Notes: generated from the letters alone by a model not told the origin. A stretch of 64,000 nt of DNA from an uncultured Caulobacterales bacterium (GCA_903900155.1 CAIUMD010000062.1:124001-188000); one strand, 5' to 3'. Positions 1 to 9,084 are shown, counted from the stretch's first letter. A program made the numbers and translations.

Positions 1-196
1 TGGGCGGCAGATTCCGACGCCGAGCACGGCGGTGGGCGCGGTTCTGGGCGGTCCGCTGGACATGCGCCTTCCGAGCGTCGGCGAACGCGTCCGCGGCGGC
101 CTTGTACGCACTGCCGGGGGCGCCAACGACCTGATGCGCCAAACGTCGCACAGGAATTGGCAGGCCACGCCAGAGCGCAAGGAGGGAAGACTTCAT
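1..196 (-). CDS. Partial hypothetical protein (5' end only)
   Basis: A minus-strand frame starts with ATG (CAT at 194-196) and stays open to the window edge, so only about 65 N-terminal residues are visible. They begin MKSSLLALWRGLPIPVRRLA and become very rich in Arg and Ala. No family is recognisable and there is no strong ribosome binding site. The frame is divergent from the methyltransferase at 365. It is absent from the ORF track because it is incomplete. The Arg-rich end could also mean that it is a chance frame. Confidence 0.4.
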   Translation of the reverse strand, partial: MKSSLLALWRGLPIPVRRLAHQVVGAPGSAYKAAADAFADARKAHVQRTAQNRAHRRARRRNLPP

Positions 197-364
197 GGCG
201 TGTGCGTACAGTATCTGATCACCGTCTGGGTGGACCTATAGCGGTTCGCGGCGCGAACGCGCCACGGGAAAGGCGTTTGTTTCAAATTGTGGTGGCAACT
301 TGTCAGCGACGACGTTTCGGTGCAGCAATCGGTTTGTTCGGGAAGGCTCGGCAGCGAGGGATGC

Positions 365-1900
365 GTGTCGACTGAGTGGAACGCTGGCTACGTCACTGAC
401 GTGAATTACACCTTTGGCTACTACGGTGAGCTCAATCCTCTCCGTTGTCGCCTGCCATTACTGTTGGTCGGGCGCCACGCGCCGAAGATCGAAAATGCTT
501 GCGAGCTGGGCTTTGGCCAGGGTTTGTCGGTCTCGATCCATGCCGCGGCTCAGCCCGGCATCAATTGGTACGGCACCGACTTTAATCCTTCGCAGGCCGC
601 TTTCGCCTCGGAAATGGTCCGGTTGTCCGGGGCCGAGGCCAAGCTCTATGACGAGGCCTTCGCCGATTTCTGCGCGCGTCCGGATCTGCCGGACTTCGAC
701 TTTATCGGCCTGCACGGCATCTGGACCTGGATCTCGGACGCCAACCGCGCCGTGTTGGTGGATTTCATTCGCCGCAAGCTGCGCCCGGGTGGCGTGCTCT
801 ATATCTCCTACAACACCCTGCCGGGCTGGTCGGGCTCTGCGCCGATCCGTCACCTGATGAAGCGCCATGCTGACGTGATGGGCGCGCCCGGCCAGGGCAT
901 TATCGGCCAGACCGACGCGGCGCTGAACTTCATCGATCAGTTCGTGGCGCTGGATCCCCTCTATTCCAAGACCAACCCGGCCGCTGTCGAGCGCCTCAAG
1001 CAGGTCAGGAACCAGGACCGCAAGTATCTGGCCCATGAGTACATGAACCGCGACTGGCACCCCATGTACTTCGCCGACCTGGAAAATTGGTTGAGCGACG
1101 CCAAGGTCGGCTTCGCAGGGTCCGCGCACTCGCTCGATAACCTGCAGGAGGTGAACCTGACGCCGCAGCAGGCGGAGTTCATACGCAACATTCCTGACGT
1201 CTCGTTGCGCGAGACGATCCGCGACTATTGCGTCAATCAGCAGTTCCGGCGGGACTACTGGATCCGCGGCGTGCGCAATCTGGTCGGCCACGAGCAAGTG
1301 GCGGCGTTGCGTGAGGAGCGGATCGTGTTGACCTCGGCGCGCGAAGACCTGCCGACCAAGGTGCGCGGCGTGCTGGGCGAGGCGTCGCTGATCGACACGA
1401 TCTACGGCCCGATCTTCGAACTGTTGCTGGACCACAAGCCGCACACGATCGAGGAGATCGAGGCCCATGTCGCGCTCAGGGGCGTCAACTTCGCTCAGCT
1501 GATGTCCGCCCTGACGATCTTGTTTGGGCTGAACGCGCTCAGCCCCGCCGCCCCGGGACAGGATATCTCCAAGGCCAAAACCCGCACGAACGCTTTCAAC
1601 AAGGCGATCGCGCGTCGATCGCTCGCGGCGGGCGACATCGGCGTGCTGGCCTCGCCAGTGACAGGCGGCGGCATTTCCGCCTCGCGGTTCCAGCAGCTGT
1701 TCTGGCTGTCCAAGCAGAGCGGCGGCAAGACGCCCGCCGATTGGGCCCAGTTCGCGTGGTCGGTGCTGCAGGCGCAAGGGCAGGCGATCATCAAGGATGG
1801 TGTTGCGCTGCAGGGCGACGCCAATCTGACCGAGCTAAGGGCCCAGGCCGATGCGTGGAACTCCAAGGCCCTGCCTGTCTGGAGCGCTTTGGGCGTCTGA
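365..1900 (+). CDS. Class I SAM-dependent methyltransferase with methyltransferase regulatory domain
   Basis: The N-terminal half is a Rossmann methyltransferase: the glycine-rich SAM loop reads ACELGFGQGLS, followed by YGTDFNPSQ, FIGLHGIWTWIS and a LRPGGVLYISYNTLPGW segment. The C-terminal half (about 200-510) matches the predicted methyltransferase regulatory domain family (MethyTransf_Reg) by layout and length. The substrate is unknown; such genes often sit in polysaccharide or surface-modification loci. I chose GTG at 365 over the track's ATG at 287 because an AGCGAGGGA Shine-Dalgarno lies just upstream and homology-like sequence begins directly after it (STEWNAGYVTDVNYTFGYY). Confidence 0.85.
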   Translation: MSTEWNAGYVTDVNYTFGYYGELNPLRCRLPLLLVGRHAPKIENACELGFGQGLSVSIHAAAQPGINWYGTDFNPSQAAFASEMVRLSGAEAKLYDEAFADFCARPDLPDFDFIGLHGIWTWISDANRAVLVDFIRRKLRPGGVLYISYNTLPGWSGSAPIRHLMKRHADVMGAPGQGIIGQTDAALNFIDQFVALDPLYSKTNPAAVERLKQVRNQDRKYLAHEYMNRDWHPMYFADLENWLSDAKVGFAGSAHSLDNLQEVNLTPQQAEFIRNIPDVSLRETIRDYCVNQQFRRDYWIRGVRNLVGHEQVAALREERIVLTSAREDLPTKVRGVLGEASLIDTIYGPIFELLLDHKPHTIEEIEAHVALRGVNFAQLMSALTILFGLNALSPAAPGQDISKAKTRTNAFNKAIARRSLAAGDIGVLASPVTGGGISASRFQQLFWLSKQSGGKTPADWAQFAWSVLQAQGQAIIKDGVALQGDANLTELRAQADAWNSKALPVWSALGV

Positions 1901-2357
1901 TCATTCTCGTTAGGCGAGAGTTCTTGCCGCCAGAGCCGGGAATGATCTGTCGGCGTCGCCTCGCAAAAGGCGCGCCGAGTTCGCCTAGCTGGAGAATGGT
2001 CGCAAAACCTTCAAGCGATTTCACCTCCAACGGAAGCGTTTGGAAGTAAAGTTCAGCATCGATCTCAGGGCATGGTCATTCTTGTAGTGTTTATCCTTCA
2101 ATGTTGGATAAGAGCATTGTTGAGTAAACCTTTCTTGCAGAACTTAATAAATTGAATGGCTGGGGAGGCCTTCGTCGGCGGTTGGCGGCTGGCGCTCGAT
2201 ATTGTGGGCTCGGCTGCGGGAATCTCGTCGGAGCGTTGCAATAGCGGAAGTTGCAACACGAATTCACGACGAAATGTCGGTTTCCCGTAGCTAGGTGGTT
2301 GCGAAACCCCTCGGGTTAAGGTATGAAGAACTTGTCTACCCACAAGACTTCCCATTA
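1901..2357. other. Non-coding stretch after the methyltransferase
   Basis: About 460 bases without a convincing gene. A weak stem (TCTCG/CGAGA, near 1905-1920) followed by TTCTT may end the methyltransferase transcript. The stretch around 2040-2160 is noticeably AT-richer than its surroundings. The 93-aa minus frame at 2098-2379 has no motif, no ribosome binding site and atypical composition, so it is not called. Confidence 0.5.
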
Positions 2358-2390
2358 GCCCCGCCGGAGACCAAGTCACCGGCGGGGCTT
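2358..2390 (+). terminator. Strong GC hairpin, probable terminator
   Basis: A perfect 10-bp stem GCCCCGCCGG/CCGGCGGGGC with an 11-nt loop is followed by TTATT on the plus strand. It could end an unannotated plus-strand transcript from the 2.2-2.35 kb gap, or act on the minus-strand DUF599 gene whose stop lies about 100 bases away. Confidence 0.6.
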
Positions 2391-2487
2391 ATTGCATTCG
2401 GGGTCTTGGTGTTCGCGGCCAATTGAACGCCGCGCCCAGGGCGACGTTCCTCCGGCCACGCTTTCGTGTCCCTAAATCCGGTTTGGT

Positions 2488-3237
2488 CTAGATCCGGTCT
2501 TCGGGCGGCGGCGGGTTCAGGCGCGTCAGGTGCGGGCCATGGACGACCGGCTGGCGCTCCAGGATCTGGCGCACCTTGCGCACCGCCGTCGAGGCGCGGC
2601 TCCGACGCTGGCGCCAGAGCAGCAGGGTCATGGCCCCCACGGTGGCGCACAGAAAGGGCAAGGGGCCCAGCAGCCACACGGCGGCCGCCAGGGCGAAGTA
2701 GTAGGCCCGGACGCCGGCGTTGAAGGCCGACAGGGCGGGGTTGAGGATGCCGCCTGCCGCTTCCGCATATTCGGCCTGCACGGCCGGCGGCGCCCACATC
2801 GGCGCGGCGCCGATCGCGGCCAGGCAGTAGTTCATCTGGCGGATCGACCAGATGAAGTCGAGCAGGCCACGCGCCAGGGCGATCAAAACCAAACCGAGCT
2901 TGATCTGGAACATCATCGGCGTGGTCTTGGCCAGCACGGCCAGGCCCTCGACGCTCTTCCAGGCGGTGTCGCCGCCGAACAGCACGCCGGCCGCCGCGGC
3001 GATCAGGATCAGGTTCGACGAGGCGAAGAAGCTGGCCGAGTTGATCGCGTGGCCCAAGAGCTGGCCGTCCAGCAGGGCGATCTCGCGCACCGCCATCTCC
3101 TGCATCCACCGGCGGCGGATCACGGTCATGTCGGTGTTCAGCACGCCGCCGCCTTCGCCCAGGCGCTTGAGCATGGGCTCGTACAGCAGCCAGCAGGCGG
3201 CGAAGACGGTCAGGACGATGGTATCAAGCACGTGCAT
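2488..3237 (-). CDS. DUF599 family membrane protein
   Basis: 249 residues with an N-terminal membrane anchor (LDTIVLTVFAACWLLYEPML), then the family's typical RRRWMQEMAVREIALLDGQL stretch and three further hydrophobic segments (about 70-90, 115-135 and 180-215). Length and topology fit DUF599, an inner-membrane family of unknown function. The C-terminus is basic and cytoplasmic-looking. It lies downstream of, and on the same strand as, the MFS transporter, 54 bases away, with only a weak hairpin between, so cotranscription is possible. Confidence 0.8.
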   Translation of the reverse strand: MHVLDTIVLTVFAACWLLYEPMLKRLGEGGGVLNTDMTVIRRRWMQEMAVREIALLDGQLLGHAINSASFFASSNLILIAAAAGVLFGGDTAWKSVEGLAVLAKTTPMMFQIKLGLVLIALARGLLDFIWSIRQMNYCLAAIGAAPMWAPPAVQAEYAEAAGGILNPALSAFNAGVRAYYFALAAAVWLLGPLPFLCATVGAMTLLLWRQRRSRASTAVRKVRQILERQPVVHGPHLTRLNPPPPEDRI

Positions 3238-3291
3238 GACGGTTTTCTAGCCCGACAAACAGAGTCGGAAAACGGGGTTCAGTCCCAGTGA

Positions 3292-4731
3292 TCAGTCCTC
3301 GTGGATCAGGCTGTGATGCCGGGTGTCCTTCAGGATGACGGAGCAGATCAGGCCCAGGGTCATCACCCCGGCGACATAGAGGTAGAAGGTGCTCTCCAGC
3401 CCGCCGTGCTTGAAGGCCAGGGCGACCATCTCGGCCGTGCCGCCAAACAGCACATTGGCCAGGGCGTAGGGCAGAGCCACGCCCAAGGCGCGGATTTCGG
3501 CCGGGAACATCTCGGCCTTCACCACCGCGCTGATCGAGGTGTAGCAGGACTGGAAGGTCATGCCGGCCAGGATCAGGACGAGGGCCGTGGTCACCGAGGC
3601 GGTCTGGCTGACGCCGGTCATGATCGGCCAGATGGTCAGGGCGCCGCCGCCGAAGGCCAGGATCAGCATCGGCCTGCGCCCGAAGCGGTCCGACAGCCAG
3701 CCGGCCAGGGGCTGCAGCAGCATGAAGCCGATCATCGACAGGGCGCTGATCTCGGACGCCTGGCCCTTGGAAAAACCGGCTGTGTTGACCAGGAACTTCT
3801 GCATGTAGGTGGTGTAGACATAGAAGGTCAGCGAGCCGCCGGCCGTCAGGCCCATGATCAGCAGGCTTTCGCGCGGATGGCGGCGCACCAGCGGCACGAT
3901 CAGCGACACGAAGAACAGCACCAGGAACACCGCGCCCAGGATCTGGCCCGGCCGGGCCAGCGGGCCAGTGGTGACACCCAGGACGCCCGAGATCACGGTC
4001 AGGACCAGAAACACCGCCGCGCTGATCACCTGGCCGCGCGACAGGGTTTCGCGCTGGGCCGGGCGCTTGAAGGCGATGCTCTCTTCCAGCCCGCGCCGGA
4101 TCCAGAACACCACCACGGCCAGCAGGGCGCCGATGACAAACGGCACGCGCCAGGCCCAGGCTTTCAACTCGGCCTCGCCCAGGAAACGCTGCAAGATGAT
4201 CAGCACGGCCAAGGCCAGCAGTTGCCCGGCGATCAGGGTCACGTAGTGGAAGCTGGACCAGAAGCCCCGGCGGGCCTTGCCGGCCATCTCGCTCATATAG
4301 GTGGCGCTGGCGCCGTACTCGCCGCCGACCGACAGGCCTTGCAGCACGCGCGCGAACAGCAGGATAGCGGGCGCCCACAGGCCAATGGTCTTGAAGCCGG
4401 GGGTGATGGCGATGATCAGCGCCCCGCCGCACATCAGGGCCACCGAGACCGACAGGGCCGCGCGGCGGCCAGCATGGTCGGCATAGAGCCCCATCAGCCA
4501 GGCGCCGATCGGGCGCGCGACAAAGCCCAGGAAGAACACCGCCGCCGCCTGCAGCAACTGCACGGTCTGGTCGCCCTTGGGAAAGAAGGCGGGCGCGAAG
4601 TACAGCGTGAAGGCGGCGTAGGCGAACCAGTCGTACCACTCGACCAGATTGCCGGCCGAGCCGCCCAGGATGGCCTTGGCGCGGGCCAGCGGCGAGAGGC
4701 GCGTGCTGGCCGCTTCGGCGGTCGCCGTCAT
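3292..4731 (-). CDS. MFS transporter, metabolite:H+ symporter (MHS) family
   Basis: A 12-TM major facilitator of about 479 residues. The signature GNLVEWYDWFAYAAF in TM1, the loop D-H-A-G-R-R after TM2 and GLSVGGEYGASATYM in TM4-5 are diagnostic of the MHS group (KgtP/ProP/ShiA-like) that imports organic acids or osmolytes with protons. The exact substrate cannot be told. The start is ATG at 4731, with GAGGGGAG six bases upstream; the track's extra 15 residues lie upstream of that ribosome binding site. Confidence 0.85.
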   Translation of the reverse strand: MTATAEAASTRLSPLARAKAILGGSAGNLVEWYDWFAYAAFTLYFAPAFFPKGDQTVQLLQAAAVFFLGFVARPIGAWLMGLYADHAGRRAALSVSVALMCGGALIIAITPGFKTIGLWAPAILLFARVLQGLSVGGEYGASATYMSEMAGKARRGFWSSFHYVTLIAGQLLALAVLIILQRFLGEAELKAWAWRVPFVIGALLAVVVFWIRRGLEESIAFKRPAQRETLSRGQVISAAVFLVLTVISGVLGVTTGPLARPGQILGAVFLVLFFVSLIVPLVRRHPRESLLIMGLTAGGSLTFYVYTTYMQKFLVNTAGFSKGQASEISALSMIGFMLLQPLAGWLSDRFGRRPMLILAFGGGALTIWPIMTGVSQTASVTTALVLILAGMTFQSCYTSISAVVKAEMFPAEIRALGVALPYALANVLFGGTAEMVALAFKHGGLESTFYLYVAGVMTLGLICSVILKDTRHHSLIHED

Positions 4732-4795
4732 GTGGATCTCCCCTCGCGTTGCGAAGGGGAGATTAGGCGAACCCAAGTTTAGGGCAAGACGCTCG

Positions 4796-4951
4796 CTAGA
4801 TCCTGCCCAGCAGGACCAGGATAATCAGAATAACCAGGATCAGGCCCAGGCCGCCGCTGGGGAAATAGCCCCACGAACGGCTGTGGCCCCAGGTCGGCAG
4901 CGCGCCGATCAGGGCCAGGATCAGGATGATGATGAGGATCGTGCCAAGCAT
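4796..4951 (-). CDS. DUF3309 family small membrane protein (51 aa)
   Basis: Too short for the ORF track. The frame reads MLGTILIIILILALIGALPT, then WGHSRSWGYFPSGGLGLILV and a second hydrophobic segment ending LLGRI. This is the DUF3309 pattern: two hydrophobic helices around a W..S..WGY.PSGG turn. A GGAGGG ribosome binding site lies about 12 bases upstream. Proteins of this family are common stress-associated small membrane proteins in alphaproteobacteria; the function is unknown. Confidence 0.85.
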   Translation of the reverse strand: MLGTILIIILILALIGALPTWGHSRSWGYFPSGGLGLILVILIILVLLGRI

Positions 4952-5057
4952 GGTCCGAAGTTTCCCTCCAATCCCGCGTCAGCCACCGTGGCGACGCTGG
5001 GTTCAGAACTTCGGAATTCTTGGCGTCGCTTGTCGGTTCCGCGCCAAAAGGTTCCCG

Positions 5058-5441
5058 TCAGGCGGGGGTGTCTTCGGCCTTTCTCAGCTTGATGGCCCAC
5101 AGGGCGCCGATCACGCCGCCCTTCACGCGCGGCAGCAGCAGCAAGGTGAGGGCCGCCAGCGGGATCAGGGTCAGCGGCGCGACCAGCCATGGCGAGGCTT
5201 CCCAGATCCAGGGGAAGAACAGCAGCGGCGCGACCAGCAGGTGGCCGACCAGCAGGATGGTGAAATAGGCCGGACCGTCATCGGCCGGATAGCGGCCCAG
5301 TTCGTGCCCGCAGGCTTCGCACTCGGGATCGACCTTCAGGTAGCGCATGTACAGGCGACCGTCACCGCAGTTGGGGCAACGGTGCATCAGGCCGCGCTTG
5401 AGGCCGGTCAGAAGGGACGGGGAGGGCTGGGACTCTGACAT
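5058..5441 (-). CDS. DUF983 family protein
   Basis: 127 residues. A zinc-ribbon-like N-terminus (CPNCGDGRLYMRYL...CEACGHEL) is followed by a PADDGPAYFTILLVGH segment and two transmembrane helices (about 62-85 and 88-108). This order is typical of DUF983 proteins, inner-membrane proteins often near cytochrome oxidase or NUDIX genes. No operon partner is visible: its start is followed by a gap of about 280 bases. Confidence 0.85.
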   Translation of the reverse strand: MSESQPSPSLLTGLKRGLMHRCPNCGDGRLYMRYLKVDPECEACGHELGRYPADDGPAYFTILLVGHLLVAPLLFFPWIWEASPWLVAPLTLIPLAALTLLLLPRVKGGVIGALWAIKLRKAEDTPA

Positions 5442-5667
5442 GGGCGCTCATATGCGCCTTCGGGCGCGGCGAGAAAAGGGCGACCAGCCGTCGCACGGCG
5501 ACGATTTGTCCAGGATCTACGTAAGTATCGGTGAACTTGTTCCTGGATCTTATCGCGACAACGTCATGCAAACGATGCCGCGGTGATCTTTCGATCTGGT
5601 CCTGGTTAATGAAGAATAGTTTCCGGACCGGTGTTCCTGGAATTGGAGTCCTCGATCCGGGGTCTTT

Positions 5668-5692
5668 GGAACTGTGACGACGCGCTGACGTT
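5668..5692 (+). promoter_or_regulatory. EcfG/SigT-type general stress promoter
   Basis: GGAAC at 5668-5672, a 16-base spacer, then CGTT at 5689-5692. This is an exact match to the -35/-10 pair used by the alphaproteobacterial general stress sigma factor (SigT in Caulobacter). It lies 31 bases upstream of the ATG of the 55-aa ORF, the right distance for a short 5' leader. Confidence 0.75.
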
Positions 5693-5722
5693 GATCGCCT
5701 GTTCTGAAAAGTGGAGGCGAGC

Positions 5723-5890
5723 ATGACGCCCGACCCGCGAAAACCCACCGATTCGGGCGCTGAGCCGCCTCGCAGGGGCGAGGCGGCTTCCAAGGCCGAA
5801 CACGCCGTCCGCCACGCGCCGCAAGGCGCCGTCGCTCCGCACGAGAAGCGGACGATCGGCGCTGAAACCTCGCGTGAGGAAGACGCGTGA
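5723..5890 (+). CDS. Small hydrophilic hypothetical protein (55 aa), probable stress regulon member
   Basis: Below the track cutoff. ATG at 5723 follows a clear GGAGG (GTGGAGGCGAGC) and an EcfG-type promoter. The product is charged, Pro/Ala/Arg/Glu-rich and predicted disordered, with no Cys and no hydrophobic segment. No family is recognised. The stop lies 7 bases from the convergent entericidin stop. The promoter and ribosome binding site are the main arguments that it is real. Confidence 0.65.
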   Translation: MTPDPRKPTDSGAEPPRRGEAASKAEHAVRHAPQGAVAPHEKRTIGAETSREEDA

Positions 5891-5897
5891 GCCTGAC

Positions 5898-6035
5898 TTA
5901 GTGCTTGGCTTCGCGGGCGGCGCCGGCGACGGCCTTGCCCGCCGACGAGACGTCGCGACCGGCGCCTTCGATGGTGTTGCAGGCCGAGACCAGCAGGGCG
6001 GCCGCGGCGGCGGCCAGGACGACGATCTTACGCAT
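5898..6035 (-). CDS. Entericidin EcnA/B-like lipoprotein (45 aa)
   Basis: MRKIVVLAAAAAALLVSACN is a lipoprotein signal with lipobox LVSAC. The mature part reads CNTIEGAGRDVSSAGKAVAG, the entericidin A/B pattern (C-N-T-x-x-G-x-G-x-D). Entericidins are tiny membrane lipoproteins studied in enterics as a stationary-phase toxin/antidote pair; in alphaproteobacteria a single copy is common and its role is unclear. A GGAG lies about 11 bases upstream. It is missed by the ORF track. Confidence 0.85.
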   Translation of the reverse strand: MRKIVVLAAAAAALLVSACNTIEGAGRDVSSAGKAVAGAAREAKH

Positions 6036-6118
6036 GAATTGAAGCTCCAGCTTGGAAGGCGCGGGACCTTAAGCTTAGGCCGCACCAAGCTTCAAGAGGG
6101 CCCGGCGCGGCTTTGGCT

Positions 6119-6718
6119 TTAGCGAACGCGGCGGACCGAGCTGATCTGGTCGTTCCACTCGCGGGGCAGGATGGCCTGGTCGGCGTCGAGACGGCTGCAG
6201 CGGCCCTGGTAGTTGGCGTGCTCGCAGATCTCCCAGCGACCGCCGGTGCGGCCGATCTGGATCGACGAGGCCTTGTCGTTGAACTTGACCGCGCCCAGGT
6301 CGGGCATGTCGCCGTTCACCTCGAAGGCGCGGCCCTGGTACTGCGGATCCTCGAACAGCACGACGCCGCCGCGACCACCGCCGCCATTGTTCCAGCCGCC
6401 GCCATTGTTGCCGCCGCCACCGTTCCAGCCGCCATTGCCGCCACCGCCGTAGCCGACGCATTGCAGGCGGCCGTCGCGGTTCTCCAGGCCCTGGCCGCCG
6501 CAGTCGCGGGTGCGGGCGCTGGACCATTCGAAGCCGCCGCGGCTGGTCTGGCATCGCGCCCAGACCTGGCCGTTGAAGGCGGTGATGTCACGGCACGACT
6601 GGGTATAGGAGCCGCGCGGCGGATCGTCGTAGCGGCCGTTCCAGCTGGGCGCCTGGGCCGAAGCCGCGCCAGCCAGCAGGAGGGTGGAAAGGACCGCGAG
6701 GCCGAGGGTCTTGTGCAT
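6119..6718 (-). CDS. Secreted CVNH-like plus beta/gamma-crystallin domain protein
   Basis: 199 residues: a signal peptide (cut near ASAQA, about residue 22), then a CyanoVirin-N homology-like unit (SYTQSCRDITAF, WARCQ, LENRDGRLQC), a Gly/Asn/Trp-rich linker (about 93-118) and a beta/gamma-crystallin domain (VVLFEDPQYQGRAFEVNGD, WEICEHANYQGRC). The crystallin part often binds calcium and the CVNH unit often binds glycans, so an envelope or matrix role is plausible but inferred. Confidence 0.8.
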   Translation of the reverse strand: MHKTLGLAVLSTLLLAGAASAQAPSWNGRYDDPPRGSYTQSCRDITAFNGQVWARCQTSRGGFEWSSARTRDCGGQGLENRDGRLQCVGYGGGGNGGWNGGGGNNGGGWNNGGGGRGGVVLFEDPQYQGRAFEVNGDMPDLGAVKFNDKASSIQIGRTGGRWEICEHANYQGRCSRLDADQAILPREWNDQISSVRRVR

Positions 6719-6805
6719 ATCGGTTTCCCCACCGAAAGGCGTCGTTGTTGACGCCAGCTAGCCGTCCCCCAACTGAACGGCGGCTGAACGGCGAAGTTTT
6801 AGCCC

Positions 6806-8923
6806 TCAGCGGTCCTGTGGGCGATAGTCAGCCTGGACGCGCCCTTTCAGCTGGGCCTCGGTGAACCGGACGGGCTTGGTCTTCATGGCCACGAACAGCG
6901 GTGTCTGGTCGGCATAGTGGGGCGACCGGGCGTCCAGCGTGGCCGAGCCGAACTGGTGGATGCTCTCCGAATGGAGCTGGCCGGCTTTGTCCCAGGTGAC
7001 GAACATGATGAAGGTGTCGCCGCCGTCGGCGGTGGTGGTGCCGTCCTTCTGGGGCTTGCCCCACACCGAGCGATAGGTATCGGCCGCGCCGTCGATGGCC
7101 AGGTTCACGGTCCCACGCCGGATGCGGTTGACCTGGCCCCACTCCGGATCCAGGCGGCCGAAGTGGGTCTTCAACTGAGTGATCGCCGCGCGCAGGCTGT
7201 CGACCGGCGCCGGGGCGGGATCGCCGTTGTTGCGGGCGAAGAGGATCGGCTGGGTCATCAGCGCCGCCAGGGCCGCGCCGCGATTGTGCACATCGGCCCG
7301 CTTGTCCCAGGCGCGCAGGATCTGCTGAGCCTTGGCCAGATCGGCGTCGCCCTTGGGATCGATGGCGGTGACCTCGCGGACCATCTGCATCACCGACGAT
7401 CGATCGCTGAAGGCGATGTCGAACTTGTGGGCCCGGAAACTCTCGTCGGTGATCGCCTGGTCGGTCCCGAAGGTCTCCAGAGCCCGCCAGGCGCGGTTGG
7501 TCATGTTAGTCTGCAGGCCCATCGAGGCGGGGAAGGCCTCGGACTTCAGATTATCGGCCGCCTCGCTGGCCTGGAACGGCGTGTTGTTGGAGTTGAAGAC
7601 TAGGCCCGACTTCGGATTCCACAGCTGCGGGGTCTGGTCGACAGGGCGGTAGCCCTGCCAGATCAGGTCCGAGCGATCGCCGGGCACGATGCCGCTCCAG
7701 TCGGCTTGCACCGTGCGGTTCGGATACTGGCCGTTGTGCACGAAGCCGATGTTCCCGGCCGCGTCGCCATAGACATAGTTCAGGCTGGGGATGGCGTGGG
7801 TGGCGATCGCGGCGCGCCATTCGTCCATCGTGCGCGCCCGGTTCAGCCGCCAATACTGCAAGGGCTGGCGCCACTCGCCCATGCCGGCGTAGCGGATGGC
7901 GAAGACGCCGTGATCGGTCTCCAGCACCGGCCCATGCACCGAGCGCAGCACGGCCTTCTTAACCGGCAGGACGATGGGGCCCAGGAGCTTGACGCGCAGG
8001 GTGACGGTGCGCCGGTCGAAGTCCTTCCACTGGCCGTCCAGGCGGTACTGGTTCTTGTTCGCCGGGTTGAGGGTCAGGCGGTAGATGTCCACCAGGTCGG
8101 GCTTGGAGACCGTATTGGCCCAGCCCAGCGTGGCGTTGTGCCCGTGCAGCATGAACGGCGAGCCGGGGAAGAAGCCGCCGGCCACGTGCCAGCCCTGGCC
8201 GCTCTCGATCACCGCCTCGTACCACGCCACCGGGCCGGTATAGGGCTGGTGCGAATTGACCAGCAGCCGGGTGGCGCCGTCAGCGCTGCGGGTTGGCGCG
8301 GTCGCCAAGCCGTTGGAGCCTTTCGGCGGCGGGCTCTTCTCGGCCCCATCTTTGTTTTGGGGCGCGGTCAGGTGCTTCAGCTCGGTGTCCAGGCCGTAGA
8401 AGAACGGCTGCTTGAAGATGAAGCCGGCCTCAATGTCCTGGCCGGTCAGGGGAAGTAGGCCTGCCTTCACCTTCTCAGGGTGCTTGGCGGCATAGACGCT
8501 GACCCCGTCGGCATAGGCCTCCATGATCTTGCGCAGGTCGGCGGGCAACTGGGCGTAGTGGTCGTTGGTGGTCTTCCAGACGTCCAGCAGGGCGACGACA
8601 TAGTCGGTCGGCGCGGCCTTGGCGCCCTTGTCGCGGGCCAGCACGCCGCGCGTGGCCAGCACCACGTCCTGCAAGGTGTCGAAATCGTCCTCGCTCTGGG
8701 CGAAGCCCAGGCCGAAGGCCGCGTCGGCGTCGGTCTTGCCCAGCACGTGCGGCACGCCCCATTCGTCGCGGCGGATGCGGACATCGTACGCCTTGGCCTT
8801 GTCCAGCAAAGCCTGGCGGGAAGGCGCCTTGGGCAGGCTGGCCTGGTCGATGACGATCAGCGCCGCGCCGGCCAGCACGACGAGCGCCAGCAGGGCGCCG
8901 ACCCCGCGCAGGATCCACTTCAT
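6806..8923 (-). CDS. Penicillin/acyl-homoserine-lactone acylase family hydrolase
   Basis: 705 residues with an N-terminal membrane anchor or signal (WILRGVGALLALVVLAGAAL). The alpha part has WGVPHVLGKTDADAAFGLGFAQ. The autocatalytic cleavage site is at GSNGLA near residue 205, where Ser becomes the N-terminal nucleophile; it is followed by LLVNSHQPYTGP, as in the periplasmic Ntn hydrolases that cleave amide-linked acyl chains. The substrate could be AHLs, beta-lactams or another amide. I chose ATG 8923, not 8938, because GGGGGAGG sits just upstream. Confidence 0.85.
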   Translation of the reverse strand: MKWILRGVGALLALVVLAGAALIVIDQASLPKAPSRQALLDKAKAYDVRIRRDEWGVPHVLGKTDADAAFGLGFAQSEDDFDTLQDVVLATRGVLARDKGAKAAPTDYVVALLDVWKTTNDHYAQLPADLRKIMEAYADGVSVYAAKHPEKVKAGLLPLTGQDIEAGFIFKQPFFYGLDTELKHLTAPQNKDGAEKSPPPKGSNGLATAPTRSADGATRLLVNSHQPYTGPVAWYEAVIESGQGWHVAGGFFPGSPFMLHGHNATLGWANTVSKPDLVDIYRLTLNPANKNQYRLDGQWKDFDRRTVTLRVKLLGPIVLPVKKAVLRSVHGPVLETDHGVFAIRYAGMGEWRQPLQYWRLNRARTMDEWRAAIATHAIPSLNYVYGDAAGNIGFVHNGQYPNRTVQADWSGIVPGDRSDLIWQGYRPVDQTPQLWNPKSGLVFNSNNTPFQASEAADNLKSEAFPASMGLQTNMTNRAWRALETFGTDQAITDESFRAHKFDIAFSDRSSVMQMVREVTAIDPKGDADLAKAQQILRAWDKRADVHNRGAALAALMTQPILFARNNGDPAPAPVDSLRAAITQLKTHFGRLDPEWGQVNRIRRGTVNLAIDGAADTYRSVWGKPQKDGTTTADGGDTFIMFVTWDKAGQLHSESIHQFGSATLDARSPHYADQTPLFVAMKTKPVRFTEAQLKGRVQADYRPQDR

Positions 8924-9084
8924 CCGAGCCTCCCCCATCCAGGCCTATGAGGCCCCTTGTTGATTACCGCTGATCATGAAGGGCGGCTTTCGTCGACGGA
9001 AGAGCCGGTTTCGACGAAAGCTGGTCGAAACCTCTGGATAACGTCGTTCGTCGTTCCTGGCTGTGCTGCCAGGTTCCACCGCCC

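Noticed and set aside
2098-2379. 93-aa minus ORF in the 1.9-2.5 kb gap
   Set aside because: No ribosome binding site, no motif, and its start lies within the terminator hairpin.
3301-4782. 493-aa plus ORF
   Set aside because: Antisense shadow of the MHS transporter with Gln/His/Asp-rich low-complexity sequence.
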